Assembly: GCF_006334915.2 (NCBI RefSeq)
Contig: NZ_VDMA02000010.1
Coordinates: forward strand, 124,001-188,000
Source: Microbispora catharanthi
Lineage (GTDB): Bacteria > Actinomycetota > Actinomycetes > Streptosporangiales > Streptosporangiaceae
Direction: 5' to 3'
Length of the DNA stretch: 64,000 nt
Below, one piece after another: positions 8,042-16,705 of the stretch (the stretch's first letter is position 1; each line of letters begins with the position of its first letter). Below the pieces are notes generated by a model. That model did not search any database. It was not told where the DNA came from and was given only the letters and a program-made list of their open reading frames with translations. The position numbers were made by a program, and so were the translations under genes.

Positions 8042-9574
8042 TCACTTGACCGGGACCGGCTCGTCCACGGTCTCGGGGATCACCTTGGGCACGCCGCGCA
8101 GCGCGAACGGCACCGCGACCGCGAGCACGAGCAGGATGGCCGCGCCGGTCAGCACGGTGACGTGGATGCCCTCGACGAACGCCTGGCGGGCGGCCCGGGC
8201 GACGGCCCCCGCGGCGTCGCCCGGGAGCGCGGCAGCGGCCTTCAGCGCGCCGGCGAGCGTGTCGCGGGCCTCGGCCGCCGCGCCGCCGGGCAGGCCGGGC
8301 GGAAGCACCAGGCCGTTGCGGTAGGTGCTGGTCAGCACGGTGCCGAGCACGGCGATGCCGAGCGCGCCGCCCATCTCGTGAGCGGTCTCCGAGATCGCGC
8401 TCGCCGCGCCGGCCCGTTCCTTGGGCACCGAGGCGAGCAGCGTGTCGCCGGTCACCGCGAACGTGAAGCCCATGCCGACGCCCTGGATGAGCATGGCGAC
8501 GAGCATGTAGAGGTAGGGCGTCTCGGTATCGATCCGGCTGAACAGGATGAACCCGATCGCGGTCAGCACCAGCCCGAGGCTGACGACCGGTCCACGCCCC
8601 AAGCGGTGCACGAGCACTCCTGACAACGCGCCGCCGAGGCCCCCGGCGAGGCCGCCCGGCATGCCGGCGAGCCCGGAGGTCAGCGGCGACCAGCCCATGA
8701 CGAGCTGGAAGTACTGCGCGAAGACCACCGACATGGCGAGCATCGCGAAGACCGCGACCAGTTCGGCGCCGACCGTGGCCGCGAACGCGCGCCGCCGGAA
8801 CAGCGCGATGTCGATCAGGGGCTCGGCCAGCCGGGTCTGCCTGCGGACGAACACGACCAGCGCGGCGACCGCGATCACCGTCGCGACGATCACGGGGGCC
8901 TGCGCGACGCCGCCGGTCGTGGCCTCCTTCATCGCGTAGATCAGGCCGAGCACGCCCACGGCGGACAGCGGGACGCTGACGAGGTCGAGCCGTCCGGGAC
9001 GGGGGTTGCGCGACTCGGGCAGCACGACGAATCCGGCGGCCAGGACGGCCACGACGACGGGCACGTTGATCAGGAAGACCGAGCCCCACCAGAAGTGGCC
9101 GAGCAGCAGGCCGCCGACGATCGGCCCGAGGGCGAACCCGACCGCGCCCACGCTGCTCCAGATGCCGACCGCGGTGGTCCGCTCCTTCGGGTCGGGGAAC
9201 ACGTTGCGGATCAGCGACAGCGTCGAGGGCATGATCGTCGCGCCGGCCACGCCGAGCAGGGCGCGGGCGGCGATCAGCAGCGGCGCGTTCGGCGCGTACG
9301 CCGTCAGCACCGAGGTCGCGCCGAAGGCGGCCAAGCCGACGAGCAGCAGCCGCCTGCGCCCGATCCGGTCGCCGATGTTGCCCATGGTGACGAGCAACGC
9401 GGCCAGCGCGAAGCCGTAGATGTCGGCGATCCACAGCAGTTGGGTGGCCGAGGGTGCGAGGTCCTCGCCGAGCTTCGGCAGGGCGAGGTGCAGCACGGTG
9501 AGGTCGAGGGACAGCAGGAGCATGGCCAGGCAGGCGATGACCAGCGTGCCCCACTTGCGGGAGGTGTCGTTCAT
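8042..9574 (-). CDS. DHA2-type MFS drug exporter (EmrB/QacA family)
   Basis: 510 residues with about 14 hydrophobic helices, as expected for proton-driven 14-TM multidrug exporters. Motif A-like GNIGDRIGRRRLLLVGL follows helix 2, with D in LLSLDLTVLHLALP of helix 1. Motif C-like GPIVGGLLLGHFWWGSVFLINVP lies in helix 5. The ATG at 9574 is preferred. A GTG at 9613 in the same frame would overlap the end of the upstream AfsR-type gene and could allow coupled translation. The regulator lies immediately upstream on the same strand, so the exporter is probably part of its operon. Substrate unknown; an antibiotic or other toxic compound is likely. Confidence 0.88.
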   Translation of the reverse strand: MNDTSRKWGTLVIACLAMLLLSLDLTVLHLALPKLGEDLAPSATQLLWIADIYGFALAALLVTMGNIGDRIGRRRLLLVGLAAFGATSVLTAYAPNAPLLIAARALLGVAGATIMPSTLSLIRNVFPDPKERTTAVGIWSSVGAVGFALGPIVGGLLLGHFWWGSVFLINVPVVVAVLAAGFVVLPESRNPRPGRLDLVSVPLSAVGVLGLIYAMKEATTGGVAQAPVIVATVIAVAALVVFVRRQTRLAEPLIDIALFRRRAFAATVGAELVAVFAMLAMSVVFAQYFQLVMGWSPLTSGLAGMPGGLAGGLGGALSGVLVHRLGRGPVVSLGLVLTAIGFILFSRIDTETPYLYMLVAMLIQGVGMGFTFAVTGDTLLASVPKERAGAASAISETAHEMGGALGIAVLGTVLTSTYRNGLVLPPGLPGGAAAEARDTLAGALKAAAALPGDAAGAVARAARQAFVEGIHVTVLTGAAILLVLAVAVPFALRGVPKVIPETVDEPVPVK

Positions 9575-9605
9575 GGCCGTCAGCGTGCGCGCGGACGCTG
9601 ACGGC

Positions 9606-12600
9606 TCACCCACCGAGCGCTGACAGGTGCCCTTCGACGATGGTCAGCGCCGCCCCATCCGTGTCCGCGGTGATCGCCATCCGCTCGCGCGCGTACGCCC
9701 TGCCCTGGCCGTACGCCCGGTCGAACGCCTCGCCGCCAAGGGCGGCCCGCGAGCGCCCCTCGACCCGGGCGACGTCCGGGTCGCCCGCGGCCGGGGCCCC
9801 GCGCAGGGCGGCGCCCACGCCCAGCAGCCACGCGGACCGCCCGGGATCCCCCTCCAGCAGCGCGACGCCGGCGACTCCCTCCGCGACCGCGGCGGTCATC
9901 CCGAAGCTGCGGCGAGTGCCGGGCACGGTGGTGAGGGCGCGGCGGTGCCACGCCAGCGCCTCGGCGGCCGACTCGGAATTCTGCGCGGCCCAGCCGAGCG
10001 CGAGGTAGATGCGCGAGCGCGTCTCCTCGACGTTGAACCACGCGGTCGTGCACTCCGCGAGGGCCGCCTCATACCGGCGCCGGGCCCCGGCCATGTCACC
10101 GTCCAGCCTGGCGAGCTCGCCGAGCCCGAGGAGCGCCGCGGCGAGCACCTCCGGGGCGCCCGTGCGGCGGGACAGTGCGGCGGCGCGGTCGTAGTCGTCC
10201 TTCGCGGCGTCCACGCGTCCGGAGCGCATCCGTGCCCAGGCGCGCCGGCAGAGGGTCTCCGCGACGTCCGACGTCGCGCCGAGCCGCTCGGCCAGCTCAA
10301 GCGCCTCGTTCACCAGCGCCTCGACCTGTTCGTGGTCTCCCCGCCGGTCGGCGACGTCGGCCACCGCGGACAGGATGATCACCAGGACCCACAGGTCGCC
10401 GATGGAACGGGCCTCTCGGAGCGCTTCGGCGAGCTCCTGTTCCGCCTCCGCGAGCCGGCCGTCGAACATCTTCAGGTACGAGAGGCTGAAGCGGCTGAGC
10501 GTCCGCGTCCACGGGTCGCGGTTGAGCGCGTCGAACAGGCCCCCCAGGTCGTGGAACTCCTCCCGTGGGGGCGGGCCGTTGATCAAGGCGTGCAGGACGA
10601 GGAGGAACGGCTGCCGGGGCGGCATGGGCAGGGTGTAGGTCCGCCGGGCGGCCTCGGCCACGCGGGTGTCCAGGCCGGGGCCGCTCATTCCGCCCCAGCC
10701 CACGAGGCAGGCGCACACGATGTACTCCTCTTCCAGCCCCTCGGGCGGCGCGGAGCCGATCCTGCCGAGCAGTTCGGCGGCCGACCGGGCCGCCTCCCCA
10801 CGCAGGCCGCGCAGGATCCAGTAGCCGCTCATGGCCGACAGCATCCGCAACGCCGGCGCCACATCACCCGCGCGTACGGCGCGGCGCAGCGCGGCCTGAA
10901 GGTCGTCGCGCTCGCCGTCCAGCCGGCGCAGCCACTCGATCTGGTCCGGCCCGCGCAGGTGCGGGTCGGCCGTGGTGACCAGGTCCAGGACGTACGCGAG
11001 GTGGGCCTTGCGCATGGGCTCGCTCTCGCCGGCCTCGGCCAGCCGTTCGGCGCAGAAGGCCCGGATCGTCTCCAGCATCCGGTAGCGGTCGTCAACCACC
11101 TCGACGAGTGACTTGTCCACCAGAGAGGCGAGCACGCCGTCGGTGTCGGGCAGGCCGCACACCCGCTCGGCCGCCTCCAGCGTCGCACCGCCCGCGAAGA
11201 TCGTCAGGCGTCGCGCGAGCGCGCGTTCCGGTTCGTCGAGCAGGTCCCAGCTCCACTCGACGACCGCGCGCAGCGTCCGGTGGCGCGGCTGCGCCGTACG
11301 GCTGCCGCGCGACAGCAGCGCGAAGCGGGGCGCGTCGCCCTCCGCCACGGGGTCGCCGTCGTCGCTTCCGAGACGGGCGGCGATCCGGGCGAGGGGCAGC
11401 GAGCGCAGCCGCGCGGCGGCCAGCTCGACGGCGAGCGGCAGCCCGTCCAACGCCCGGCAGATCCGCAGCACGTGCTCGACGTCGCCGGGCGCGAGGGCGA
11501 AGCCGGGCCGTACGGCGGCCGCCCGCTCGACGAACAGCCCTACGGCCGGATAGGCGAGCGCGTCCTCGACCGCGAGCTCGTCGCCGGGCGGGGGGACCCG
11601 GAGCGGGGGAACCGGGCACAGGCGCTCGCCGGTGATGCCGAGCGCCTCTCTGCCGGTGGCCAGCACGCGCAGGGCGGGGCACGCCGCGAGCAGCCGGTCG
11701 GCGAGCCGGGCCGCCTCCTCCACGACGTGCTCGCAGTTGTCGAGCACGAGCAGCACCGGCCGCAGGGTGAGGGCCGCCACCAGACGGGTGACGGGATCGG
11801 CGGTGGTCTGCCGGGTCCCGGGAGTGGGGATGGTCACGGCGGTCTCGCGCAGCCCGAGCGCGCCGAGCACGGCCTGCGGCACGTCGGCGCCGTCGGTGAG
11901 CGGGGCCAGTTCCACGAGGCAGACCTCGCCGGGCCACCGGGTGGCCGCCTCGAGCGCCAGCCGGGTCTTCCCGGTGCCGCCCGGACCGGTCAGCGTCACC
12001 AGCCGCGCCTCGGCGAGCAGCGCCTCGATGCGCTCCAGCTCGGCGGCGCGGCCCACGAGCGAGGTGAGCGGCACCGGCCGCCCGCCGGGCGCTGCGGAGG
12101 CGGGGGTGAGGGCCGGATCGGAGCGCAGCACCGCGAGGTGGATCGCGGAAAGCTCGGCCGACGGGTCGGCGCCCAGTTCGTCGGCGAGGACCCGCCGGGT
12201 GTCGTCGTAGGCGGCCAGCGCCTCCGCCGGGCGGCCCGCGGCGTACAGCGCGCGCATGAGCTGCCCGCGCGAGCGCTCCCGCAGCGGGTGCGCGGCGATC
12301 CGTTCCTGCAGCTCAGGGAGCAGGTCGCGGTGCCGTCCGAGGGCCAGGCCCGCCTCGGCGAGGTCCTCGGCCGCCGACAGGCGCAGCTCCTCCAGCCGGG
12401 CCGCCTGGGCGGGTGCGAACGGCGCGTCGGGCACGTCCGCGAGCGCCGGGCCGCGCCACAGCGCGAGGGCCTGACCGAGCAGGCCGGCGGCCCTGGCGGG
12501 GTCGCCCGCGTCGAGCGCCCGCCGCCCCTCGGCCGCCAGCCGTTCGAAGCGCGACGCGTCCACGTCGTCCGGGTCCACCGCCAGCCGGTAGCCCGCCGGT

Positions 12601-12866
12601 TCCCGCACGACCAGGTCGCCCAGGTCGCCCAGGCTGGCGAGGTGCCGGCGTAGCCGCGACACCTGGGCCTGCAGCGCGTTGTCCGCCCCGGAGGGAGGCT
12701 CGGCGCCGTACAGGCCGTCGATCAGGCGGTCGATGGTGACCACCCGCCCCGCGTTGAGGAGCAGCAGGCCGAGCAGCGCCCGCAGCCCCGGCCCGCCGAC
12801 CGGCACCGGGCGGTCGCCGTCGGGCCGCGCCTCCGTCGGGCCGAGGATGCCGAACCGCATGCCCAT
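9606..12866 (-). CDS. AfsR/SARP-type regulator with BTAD, ATPase and TPR domains
   Basis: 1086 residues. Order of domains: OmpR-like winged helix (about 5-95, FGILGPTEA...LLGLLLLNAGRVV..RLIDGLYG), BTAD domain (about 100-245, VDASRFERLAAEGRRALDAGD to ALAAYDDTRRVLADELG), and an NB-ARC/LuxR-type ATPase. The ATPase has Walker A GPGGTGKT near residue 293 and Walker B VLLVLDNCEHV near 385. TPR-like helices follow to the end. Such proteins activate secondary-metabolite or export genes. It starts at an ATG at 12866, with another two codons later. It is followed by the DHA2 exporter with adjoining reading frames, so that exporter is a probable target. No biosynthetic cluster is visible nearby. Confidence 0.9.
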   Translation of the reverse strand: MGMRFGILGPTEARPDGDRPVPVGGPGLRALLGLLLLNAGRVVTIDRLIDGLYGAEPPSGADNALQAQVSRLRRHLASLGDLGDLVVREPAGYRLAVDPDDVDASRFERLAAEGRRALDAGDPARAAGLLGQALALWRGPALADVPDAPFAPAQAARLEELRLSAAEDLAEAGLALGRHRDLLPELQERIAAHPLRERSRGQLMRALYAAGRPAEALAAYDDTRRVLADELGADPSAELSAIHLAVLRSDPALTPASAAPGGRPVPLTSLVGRAAELERIEALLAEARLVTLTGPGGTGKTRLALEAATRWPGEVCLVELAPLTDGADVPQAVLGALGLRETAVTIPTPGTRQTTADPVTRLVAALTLRPVLLVLDNCEHVVEEAARLADRLLAACPALRVLATGREALGITGERLCPVPPLRVPPPGDELAVEDALAYPAVGLFVERAAAVRPGFALAPGDVEHVLRICRALDGLPLAVELAAARLRSLPLARIAARLGSDDGDPVAEGDAPRFALLSRGSRTAQPRHRTLRAVVEWSWDLLDEPERALARRLTIFAGGATLEAAERVCGLPDTDGVLASLVDKSLVEVVDDRYRMLETIRAFCAERLAEAGESEPMRKAHLAYVLDLVTTADPHLRGPDQIEWLRRLDGERDDLQAALRRAVRAGDVAPALRMLSAMSGYWILRGLRGEAARSAAELLGRIGSAPPEGLEEEYIVCACLVGWGGMSGPGLDTRVAEAARRTYTLPMPPRQPFLLVLHALINGPPPREEFHDLGGLFDALNRDPWTRTLSRFSLSYLKMFDGRLAEAEQELAEALREARSIGDLWVLVIILSAVADVADRRGDHEQVEALVNEALELAERLGATSDVAETLCRRAWARMRSGRVDAAKDDYDRAAALSRRTGAPEVLAAALLGLGELARLDGDMAGARRRYEAALAECTTAWFNVEETRSRIYLALGWAAQNSESAAEALAWHRRALTTVPGTRRSFGMTAAVAEGVAGVALLEGDPGRSAWLLGVGAALRGAPAAGDPDVARVEGRSRAALGGEAFDRAYGQGRAYARERMAITADTDGAALTIVEGHLSALGG

Positions 12867-12924
12867 GATTGTCCCGCATCGTCCGGCACTGTGCGGCGCG
12901 GTGCGCGGTGCGGCGCGGTGCGGC

Positions 12925-14046
12925 TCAGCGGCGGACGGCCTCCGTGATCGCCTTCAGCCGGGCGGCGGAGGCGAGGCCGCCGTGATACCAGTGGATCTCG
13001 GCGGCGCCGGCCGCCGTGTAGGCCTCGGCCAGGAACGACAGCGCCGCGCCGTCCGCCGGGCGCGGGGGCAGGGCCAGCACGTACGCGCCCACGCGGGGGC
13101 CGAGCCGGCCCAGGGCGCGCAGCCCGGCCTCGTCCACCTCGGGGGCGTTCCAGCAGTTGCCGACGAGCAGGTCGACGTCCACCCCCTCGGCCACGGTCGC
13201 GAACGGGCCGGTCGCCCACGGGTCGGCGTTCGCGTGCAGGGCGATCTTCAGGTCCGGCCGCACCGCTCTGGCCTCGGCCAGCAGCAGGTCGCGCAGTTCG
13301 CCCGCGAGCCCCGTGCGCAGGTCGCGCATCGCGCCGGCCAGGTCGCCGAGCGCGTCCTCGACCGAGCCCGGCGCGCCGTCGACGCCCGCCCGCACCCGCG
13401 CGCGTACCTCGGCGACGTCCAGCCCGGCCGCCTCGTAGCGGCGTACGCAGGCCGCGCAGAAGCACAGCGACAGCAGCGCGACCTGCGCGGGCGACCAGTC
13501 CGCGCCGTCGGTCTTCTCGTGGTGGCCGCCGTGGCGGAAGCCGAGCGCGCCGCACGCCTCCAGGATCAGCGCGTCGGGGTCGCCCACCTCGACGACCTCG
13601 TGGACCAGCGTGCGGCAGTAGTCGCGCACGTCCGCCGCCGCCGGGCACAGTGCATAGGGGTAGATCTCGCCGAAGGCGTTGGTGACGACCAGGTCGGGGT
13701 TGGCCGAGCCGAGCAGCGTGTTGTGGGTCAACACGGTCCACGCCTGCACCGGCAGGCCGGCGGCGCGCAGGGCGTCTCTGGCCTCCCCGAACGGGTCGGC
13801 CGAGTCCATCCACGACGGCGTGCCGGGCACCAGCCGGTTGCCCTTCCACGCCTCCTCGCGTACGGGGACGTAGCAGGCCGCGTGCCGCGCCTCGACCAGC
13901 CGGTGGGCCGGATGGGCGGGGGTCGCGGCGCGAGTGGTGTGGTAAGACGCGGCGAGCGCCACCGCGTCGACGCCGAGCGCCTTGAGGCGCGCGGCGGCGC
14001 CGGGGTCGCCGGCGATGTCCCAGGGGTAGGCGTAGATGACGTTCAC
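12925..14046 (-). CDS. unassigned protein translationally coupled to gudD
   Basis: 373 residues from a GTG at 14046, whose GTGA overlaps the gudD stop. I do not recognise a named family. The alternation of predicted strands and helices from VNVIYAYPWDI onward, with conserved-looking pieces LILEACGALGFRHGGHHEK and LCFCAACVRRY, recalls TIM-barrel proteins of glycoside-hydrolase type. A CFC..C near an HGGHH stretch could bind metal. No signal peptide. Being third in the kdgD-gudD unit, it probably acts on an aldarate, its lactone or a linked sugar, but this is an inference from position. The last 30 residues are complete and show no truncation. Confidence 0.6.
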   Translation of the reverse strand: MNVIYAYPWDIAGDPGAAARLKALGVDAVALAASYHTTRAATPAHPAHRLVEARHAACYVPVREEAWKGNRLVPGTPSWMDSADPFGEARDALRAAGLPVQAWTVLTHNTLLGSANPDLVVTNAFGEIYPYALCPAAADVRDYCRTLVHEVVEVGDPDALILEACGALGFRHGGHHEKTDGADWSPAQVALLSLCFCAACVRRYEAAGLDVAEVRARVRAGVDGAPGSVEDALGDLAGAMRDLRTGLAGELRDLLLAEARAVRPDLKIALHANADPWATGPFATVAEGVDVDLLVGNCWNAPEVDEAGLRALGRLGPRVGAYVLALPPRPADGAALSFLAEAYTAAGAAEIHWYHGGLASAARLKAITEAVRR

Positions 14047-15317
14047 CAGCGTGGCCTCCGTGCGGAGAAGGACGGGTCGACCGACCTCATGTACGTCGTG
14101 TCGTCGCGGGAGCGGACCCCGCACTTCTCATACTGCTCGTTCATGATTGCGAGGGCGTCGCGGTCGAGTTCCACCCCGAGCCCCGGGCCGTCCGGCACCG
14201 GGACCGCGCCGTCCACGAACCGCAGCGCGCCTTTACCGCCCGAAGACGGGGCGACCACGTCCTGGCCGTCCTGCCAGGGGGTGTGGGTGTCGCAGGCGTG
14301 GGTGACCGCCGGGGTGGCGGCGGCCAGATGGGTCATCGCGGCGAGGCTGATGCCGAGGTGGGAGTTGGAGTGCATGGACAGCTCGATGCCGAAGGTCTCG
14401 CACAGTGTGGCGATGTGCGCCGAGCGCACCAGACCGCCCCAGTAGTGGTGGTCGGTGAGCAGCACGCCGATGGCTCCCTGGCGTACGGCCGACGGGATGT
14501 GCTCGGGGGTGACGACGCACATGTTCGTGGCGAGCGGCATCGGCACCTCGGCGGCGACCCGCGCCATGCCCTCGATGCCCTCGGTCGGGTCCTCCAGGTA
14601 TTCCAGCACGCCGTCGAGCTCGCGGCCCACGCGGATCGAGGTCTCCACGCTCCAGACGGCGTTGGGGTCGAGGCGCAGCGGATGCTCGGGGAACGCCTCA
14701 CGCAGCGCGCGGATCGCCTCGATCTCCTGCTCGGGCGGGAACACGCCGCCCTTGAGCTTGATCGAGCGGAAGCCGTACCGGCCGATCAGCAGGCGGGCCT
14801 GCTCGACCACCCCCTCGGGGTCGAGTGCGGCGCCGAAGCCGTCCTCCGGCGCGCCCGGATGACCCGCCCACTTGTAGAACAGGTAGGCGCTGTACGGCAC
14901 GGCGTCGCGCACCCTGCCGCCGAGCAGGTCCACGACGGGCCGGCCCACGGCCTTGCCGCGGATGTCCAGGCAGGCGACCTCGAAGGGGGAGAAGATCCGG
15001 TCGACGGTCTTGGCCCGTGAGGAGGTGCCGGTCAGGCCGTGCAGGTCGGTGACGACGTCGGCCCCGACGAGGCCGGCCACGGTGGCGTACATCGCGTTGT
15101 GGCCGTAGACGTCGTGGCCGATCAGCGCCTCGGCGGCGGCCCGCACCCGCACGAGGTGGTCGAGGTCGCCGTAGGTCTCCCCGAGGCCGGTCAGCCCCTC
15201 GTCGGTGACGACCTCGACGACCGTGCGCAGCGCCCAGGGCTCGTGGACGCCTGCGGCGTTGAGCAGCGGCGGGTCGCGGAAGGCGACCGGCGTGACGTTG
15301 ATCTCGCGAATCCTCAT
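14043..15317 (-). CDS. gudD: glucarate dehydratase-type enolase-superfamily enzyme
   Basis: 424 residues. Removes water from D-glucarate (and possibly its epimer) to give 5-dehydro-4-deoxy-glucarate. The N-terminal capping domain (INVTPVAFRDPPLLNAAGVHEPWALRT) is the glucarate-dehydratase form. The barrel has KLKGG (K-x-K) near residue 205, D and N in RLDPNAVWS, E in YLEDP, and MHSNSHLGISLAAMTHLAAA with the catalytic His near 335. The start at 15317 has a GAGGAG ribosome binding site; an ATG four codons earlier overlaps the kdgD stop as ATGA. It lies between kdgD and the unassigned 12925-14046 gene with overlapping junctions, so they form one operon. Confidence 0.9.
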   Translation of the reverse strand: MRIREINVTPVAFRDPPLLNAAGVHEPWALRTVVEVVTDEGLTGLGETYGDLDHLVRVRAAAEALIGHDVYGHNAMYATVAGLVGADVVTDLHGLTGTSSRAKTVDRIFSPFEVACLDIRGKAVGRPVVDLLGGRVRDAVPYSAYLFYKWAGHPGAPEDGFGAALDPEGVVEQARLLIGRYGFRSIKLKGGVFPPEQEIEAIRALREAFPEHPLRLDPNAVWSVETSIRVGRELDGVLEYLEDPTEGIEGMARVAAEVPMPLATNMCVVTPEHIPSAVRQGAIGVLLTDHHYWGGLVRSAHIATLCETFGIELSMHSNSHLGISLAAMTHLAAATPAVTHACDTHTPWQDGQDVVAPSSGGKGALRFVDGAVPVPDGPGLGVELDRDALAIMNEQYEKCGVRSRDDTTYMRSVDPSFSARRPRW

Positions 15318-15325
15318 CCGGCTCC

Positions 15326-16228
15326 TCATCCGACGATGTCCAGTCCGGTCGCGATCAGCTTCTCCAGCCGGGCGACGTGCTCGGGCGCCGCGTCGACCAG
15401 CGGCGGCCGCACCGGGCCCACGTCGAGGCCGCGCAGGGCGACGCCCGCCTTGACGAGCGAGACGGCGTAGCCGGGCACCAGGTCGCGCAGCTCGACCAGG
15501 GGGCGGTAGAAACCGGCGAGCAGGCGCCGCACGAGGTCGTCGTCCCCGGCGGTCACGGCCTTGTGGAAGGCCAGCGCCACCTCCGGGAGGAAGCAGAACA
15601 CGGCGGAGGAGTACAGGCTCACGCCGATCCCCCGATAGGCGGGCACGGTCATCTCGGCCGTCGGCAGCCCGTTGAAGAAGGTGAAGTCGCGGTCGGTCGC
15701 CTCCCGCACGGCGAGGATGATCCGCTGCATCGCGTCGATGTCACCGAGGCCGTCCTTGAACCCGACGACGCTGGGGATCTCGGTCAGCGCCGCCGCGGCG
15801 GCGGCCGTGAAGCGGGCGTTGGCCCGCTGGTAGACGATGATCGGCAGGTCGGTGGCCGCCGCGACCTCGCGGACGTAGCGCACCAGCCCGTCGGCGGGCG
15901 CGCTGACCAGGTAGGGCGGCAGCAGCAGCAGACCGTCCGCGCCCGCGTCGGCGGCCCTGCGTGCGCACTCGCGGGCGAACGGGAGCGAGCCTCCGGCGCC
16001 GGACAGGACGGGAACCCGCCCACCCGCCGACTCGACGGCGATCCGCACCACCCGCGCGTACTCGTCGATGCCCAGCGCGTTGAACTCGCCCGTGCCGCAG
16101 GCGGCGAACACCCCGCCCGCTCCCTCGGTCACCCCCCGGGTCACGTGCTTGGCCAGCACGTCCTCGGCCAGCTCACCGTCCGGGCCGAACGGTGTGACCG
16201 GAAAGAAGAGAACGCCGTCGAGCTGCAT
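15326..16228 (-). CDS. kdgD: 5-dehydro-4-deoxyglucarate dehydratase (KdgD), copy 1
   Basis: 300 residues from the ATG at 16228, after an AGGGAG ribosome binding site. DapA-fold enzyme that dehydrates and decarboxylates 5-dehydro-4-deoxyglucarate to 2-oxoglutarate semialdehyde. The N-terminus DGVLFFPVTPF and CGTGEFNALG are typical of KdgD. The tyrosine lies in IVYQRAN, the Schiff-base lysine in VVGFKDGLGD, and FFNGLPTAEM follows. It lacks the DapA features TTGESPT and IPGRAG. First gene of the kdgD-gudD-unknown operon and divergent from udh across about 480 bp holding palindromic operator candidates. A second KdgD is encoded at 20896-21813. Confidence 0.9.
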   Translation of the reverse strand: MQLDGVLFFPVTPFGPDGELAEDVLAKHVTRGVTEGAGGVFAACGTGEFNALGIDEYARVVRIAVESAGGRVPVLSGAGGSLPFARECARRAADAGADGLLLLPPYLVSAPADGLVRYVREVAAATDLPIIVYQRANARFTAAAAAALTEIPSVVGFKDGLGDIDAMQRIILAVREATDRDFTFFNGLPTAEMTVPAYRGIGVSLYSSAVFCFLPEVALAFHKAVTAGDDDLVRRLLAGFYRPLVELRDLVPGYAVSLVKAGVALRGLDVGPVRPPLVDAAPEHVARLEKLIATGLDIVG

Positions 16229-16245
16229 CCGCCCACTCCCTTGGG

Positions 16246-16263
16246 TGTCCATATATATGGACA
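16246..16263. promoter_or_regulatory. 18-bp perfect palindrome in the kdgD leader
   Basis: TGTCCATATATATGGACA is a perfect palindrome 17 bp upstream of the kdgD start. A further half-site, TGTCCA at 16277-16282, makes a second inverted repeat with TGGACA at 16258-16263. The position fits an operator for a dimeric repressor. Which regulator binds is unknown. Confidence 0.55.
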
Positions 16264-16318
16264 AAGTTCTTCAATATGTCCACGAAGCTAGCCGGGTGAT
16301 CCGACGAAAGTCAACCTG

Positions 16319-16390
16319 GCCAGCCTTGACCGCGGCGCTGGTCAGCCCGCGCATGAACTGCCGCTCGAAGGCCGGGAACGTGAGCGGTCG
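16319..16390 (-). pseudogene. possible remnant of an ABC sugar permease C-terminus
   Basis: The minus strand reads FPAFERQFMRGLTSAAVKAG. Intact permeases in this window end VVQRYLVHGISAGAVKG and LVQRRMVSGLVAGAVKG, so this fits the last residues of a MalG-type permease. The reading frame runs past the normal end, and nothing upstream is recognisable. This suggests that a transporter operon once preceded kdgD. The match is short. Confidence 0.35.
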
Positions 16391-16469
16391 TGCGTAGCCG
16401 ACCGAGTGGATGACGCTGACCGGGTAGACGACGCGGCATGCGCCCGCCTCCAGTTCGCATGCTCGACCT

Positions 16470-16484
16470 GTCCACGTTTCTGAA
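16470..16484 (+). promoter_or_regulatory. 15-mer shared with the uronate transporter promoter region
   Basis: GTCCACGTTTCTGAA here differs at one base from GTCCACGTTTGTGAA at 22004-22018. Both lie upstream of uronate-catabolism operons on the plus strand. A common regulatory element is inferred. Confidence 0.4.
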
Positions 16485-16705
16485 TCGGCTCCGCAATTGT
16501 GTTTAGTTGCTAGCAAGACCGTAGAAATTGACAACAGTTGCGTCAAGAAGAGATCGTGGGTCAGATATGTGAATCATGCCCGTAGTTGTGAACGGTTGAG
16601 AGTTACTGCGAGACTGGCGCCGTTCGGCATTGACACGGTCCGCACGTCGCGCGGACGATCACGGAGCGCCGCGCTCTATTGCAGGGCCGATCCGACAGGA
16701 GGCAC

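Larger units (their letters stand above)
16264..16705. other. intergenic region between kdgD and udh
   Basis: About 440 bp. It holds operator-like half-sites near kdgD, a remnant reading like the end of an ABC permease (16319-16390, minus strand), and a 15-mer shared with the promoter region at 22 kb (16470-16484). An AT-richer stretch at about 16490-16640 follows, including TTGACA at 16528-16533 and TTGACA at 16628-16633. No intact gene is seen. Confidence 0.5.

Noticed and set aside
9606-12866. Entry to an antibiotic biosynthetic cluster around the AfsR-type regulator
   Set aside because: Only a transporter accompanies it; no PKS, NRPS, terpene or RiPP genes are present on either side.
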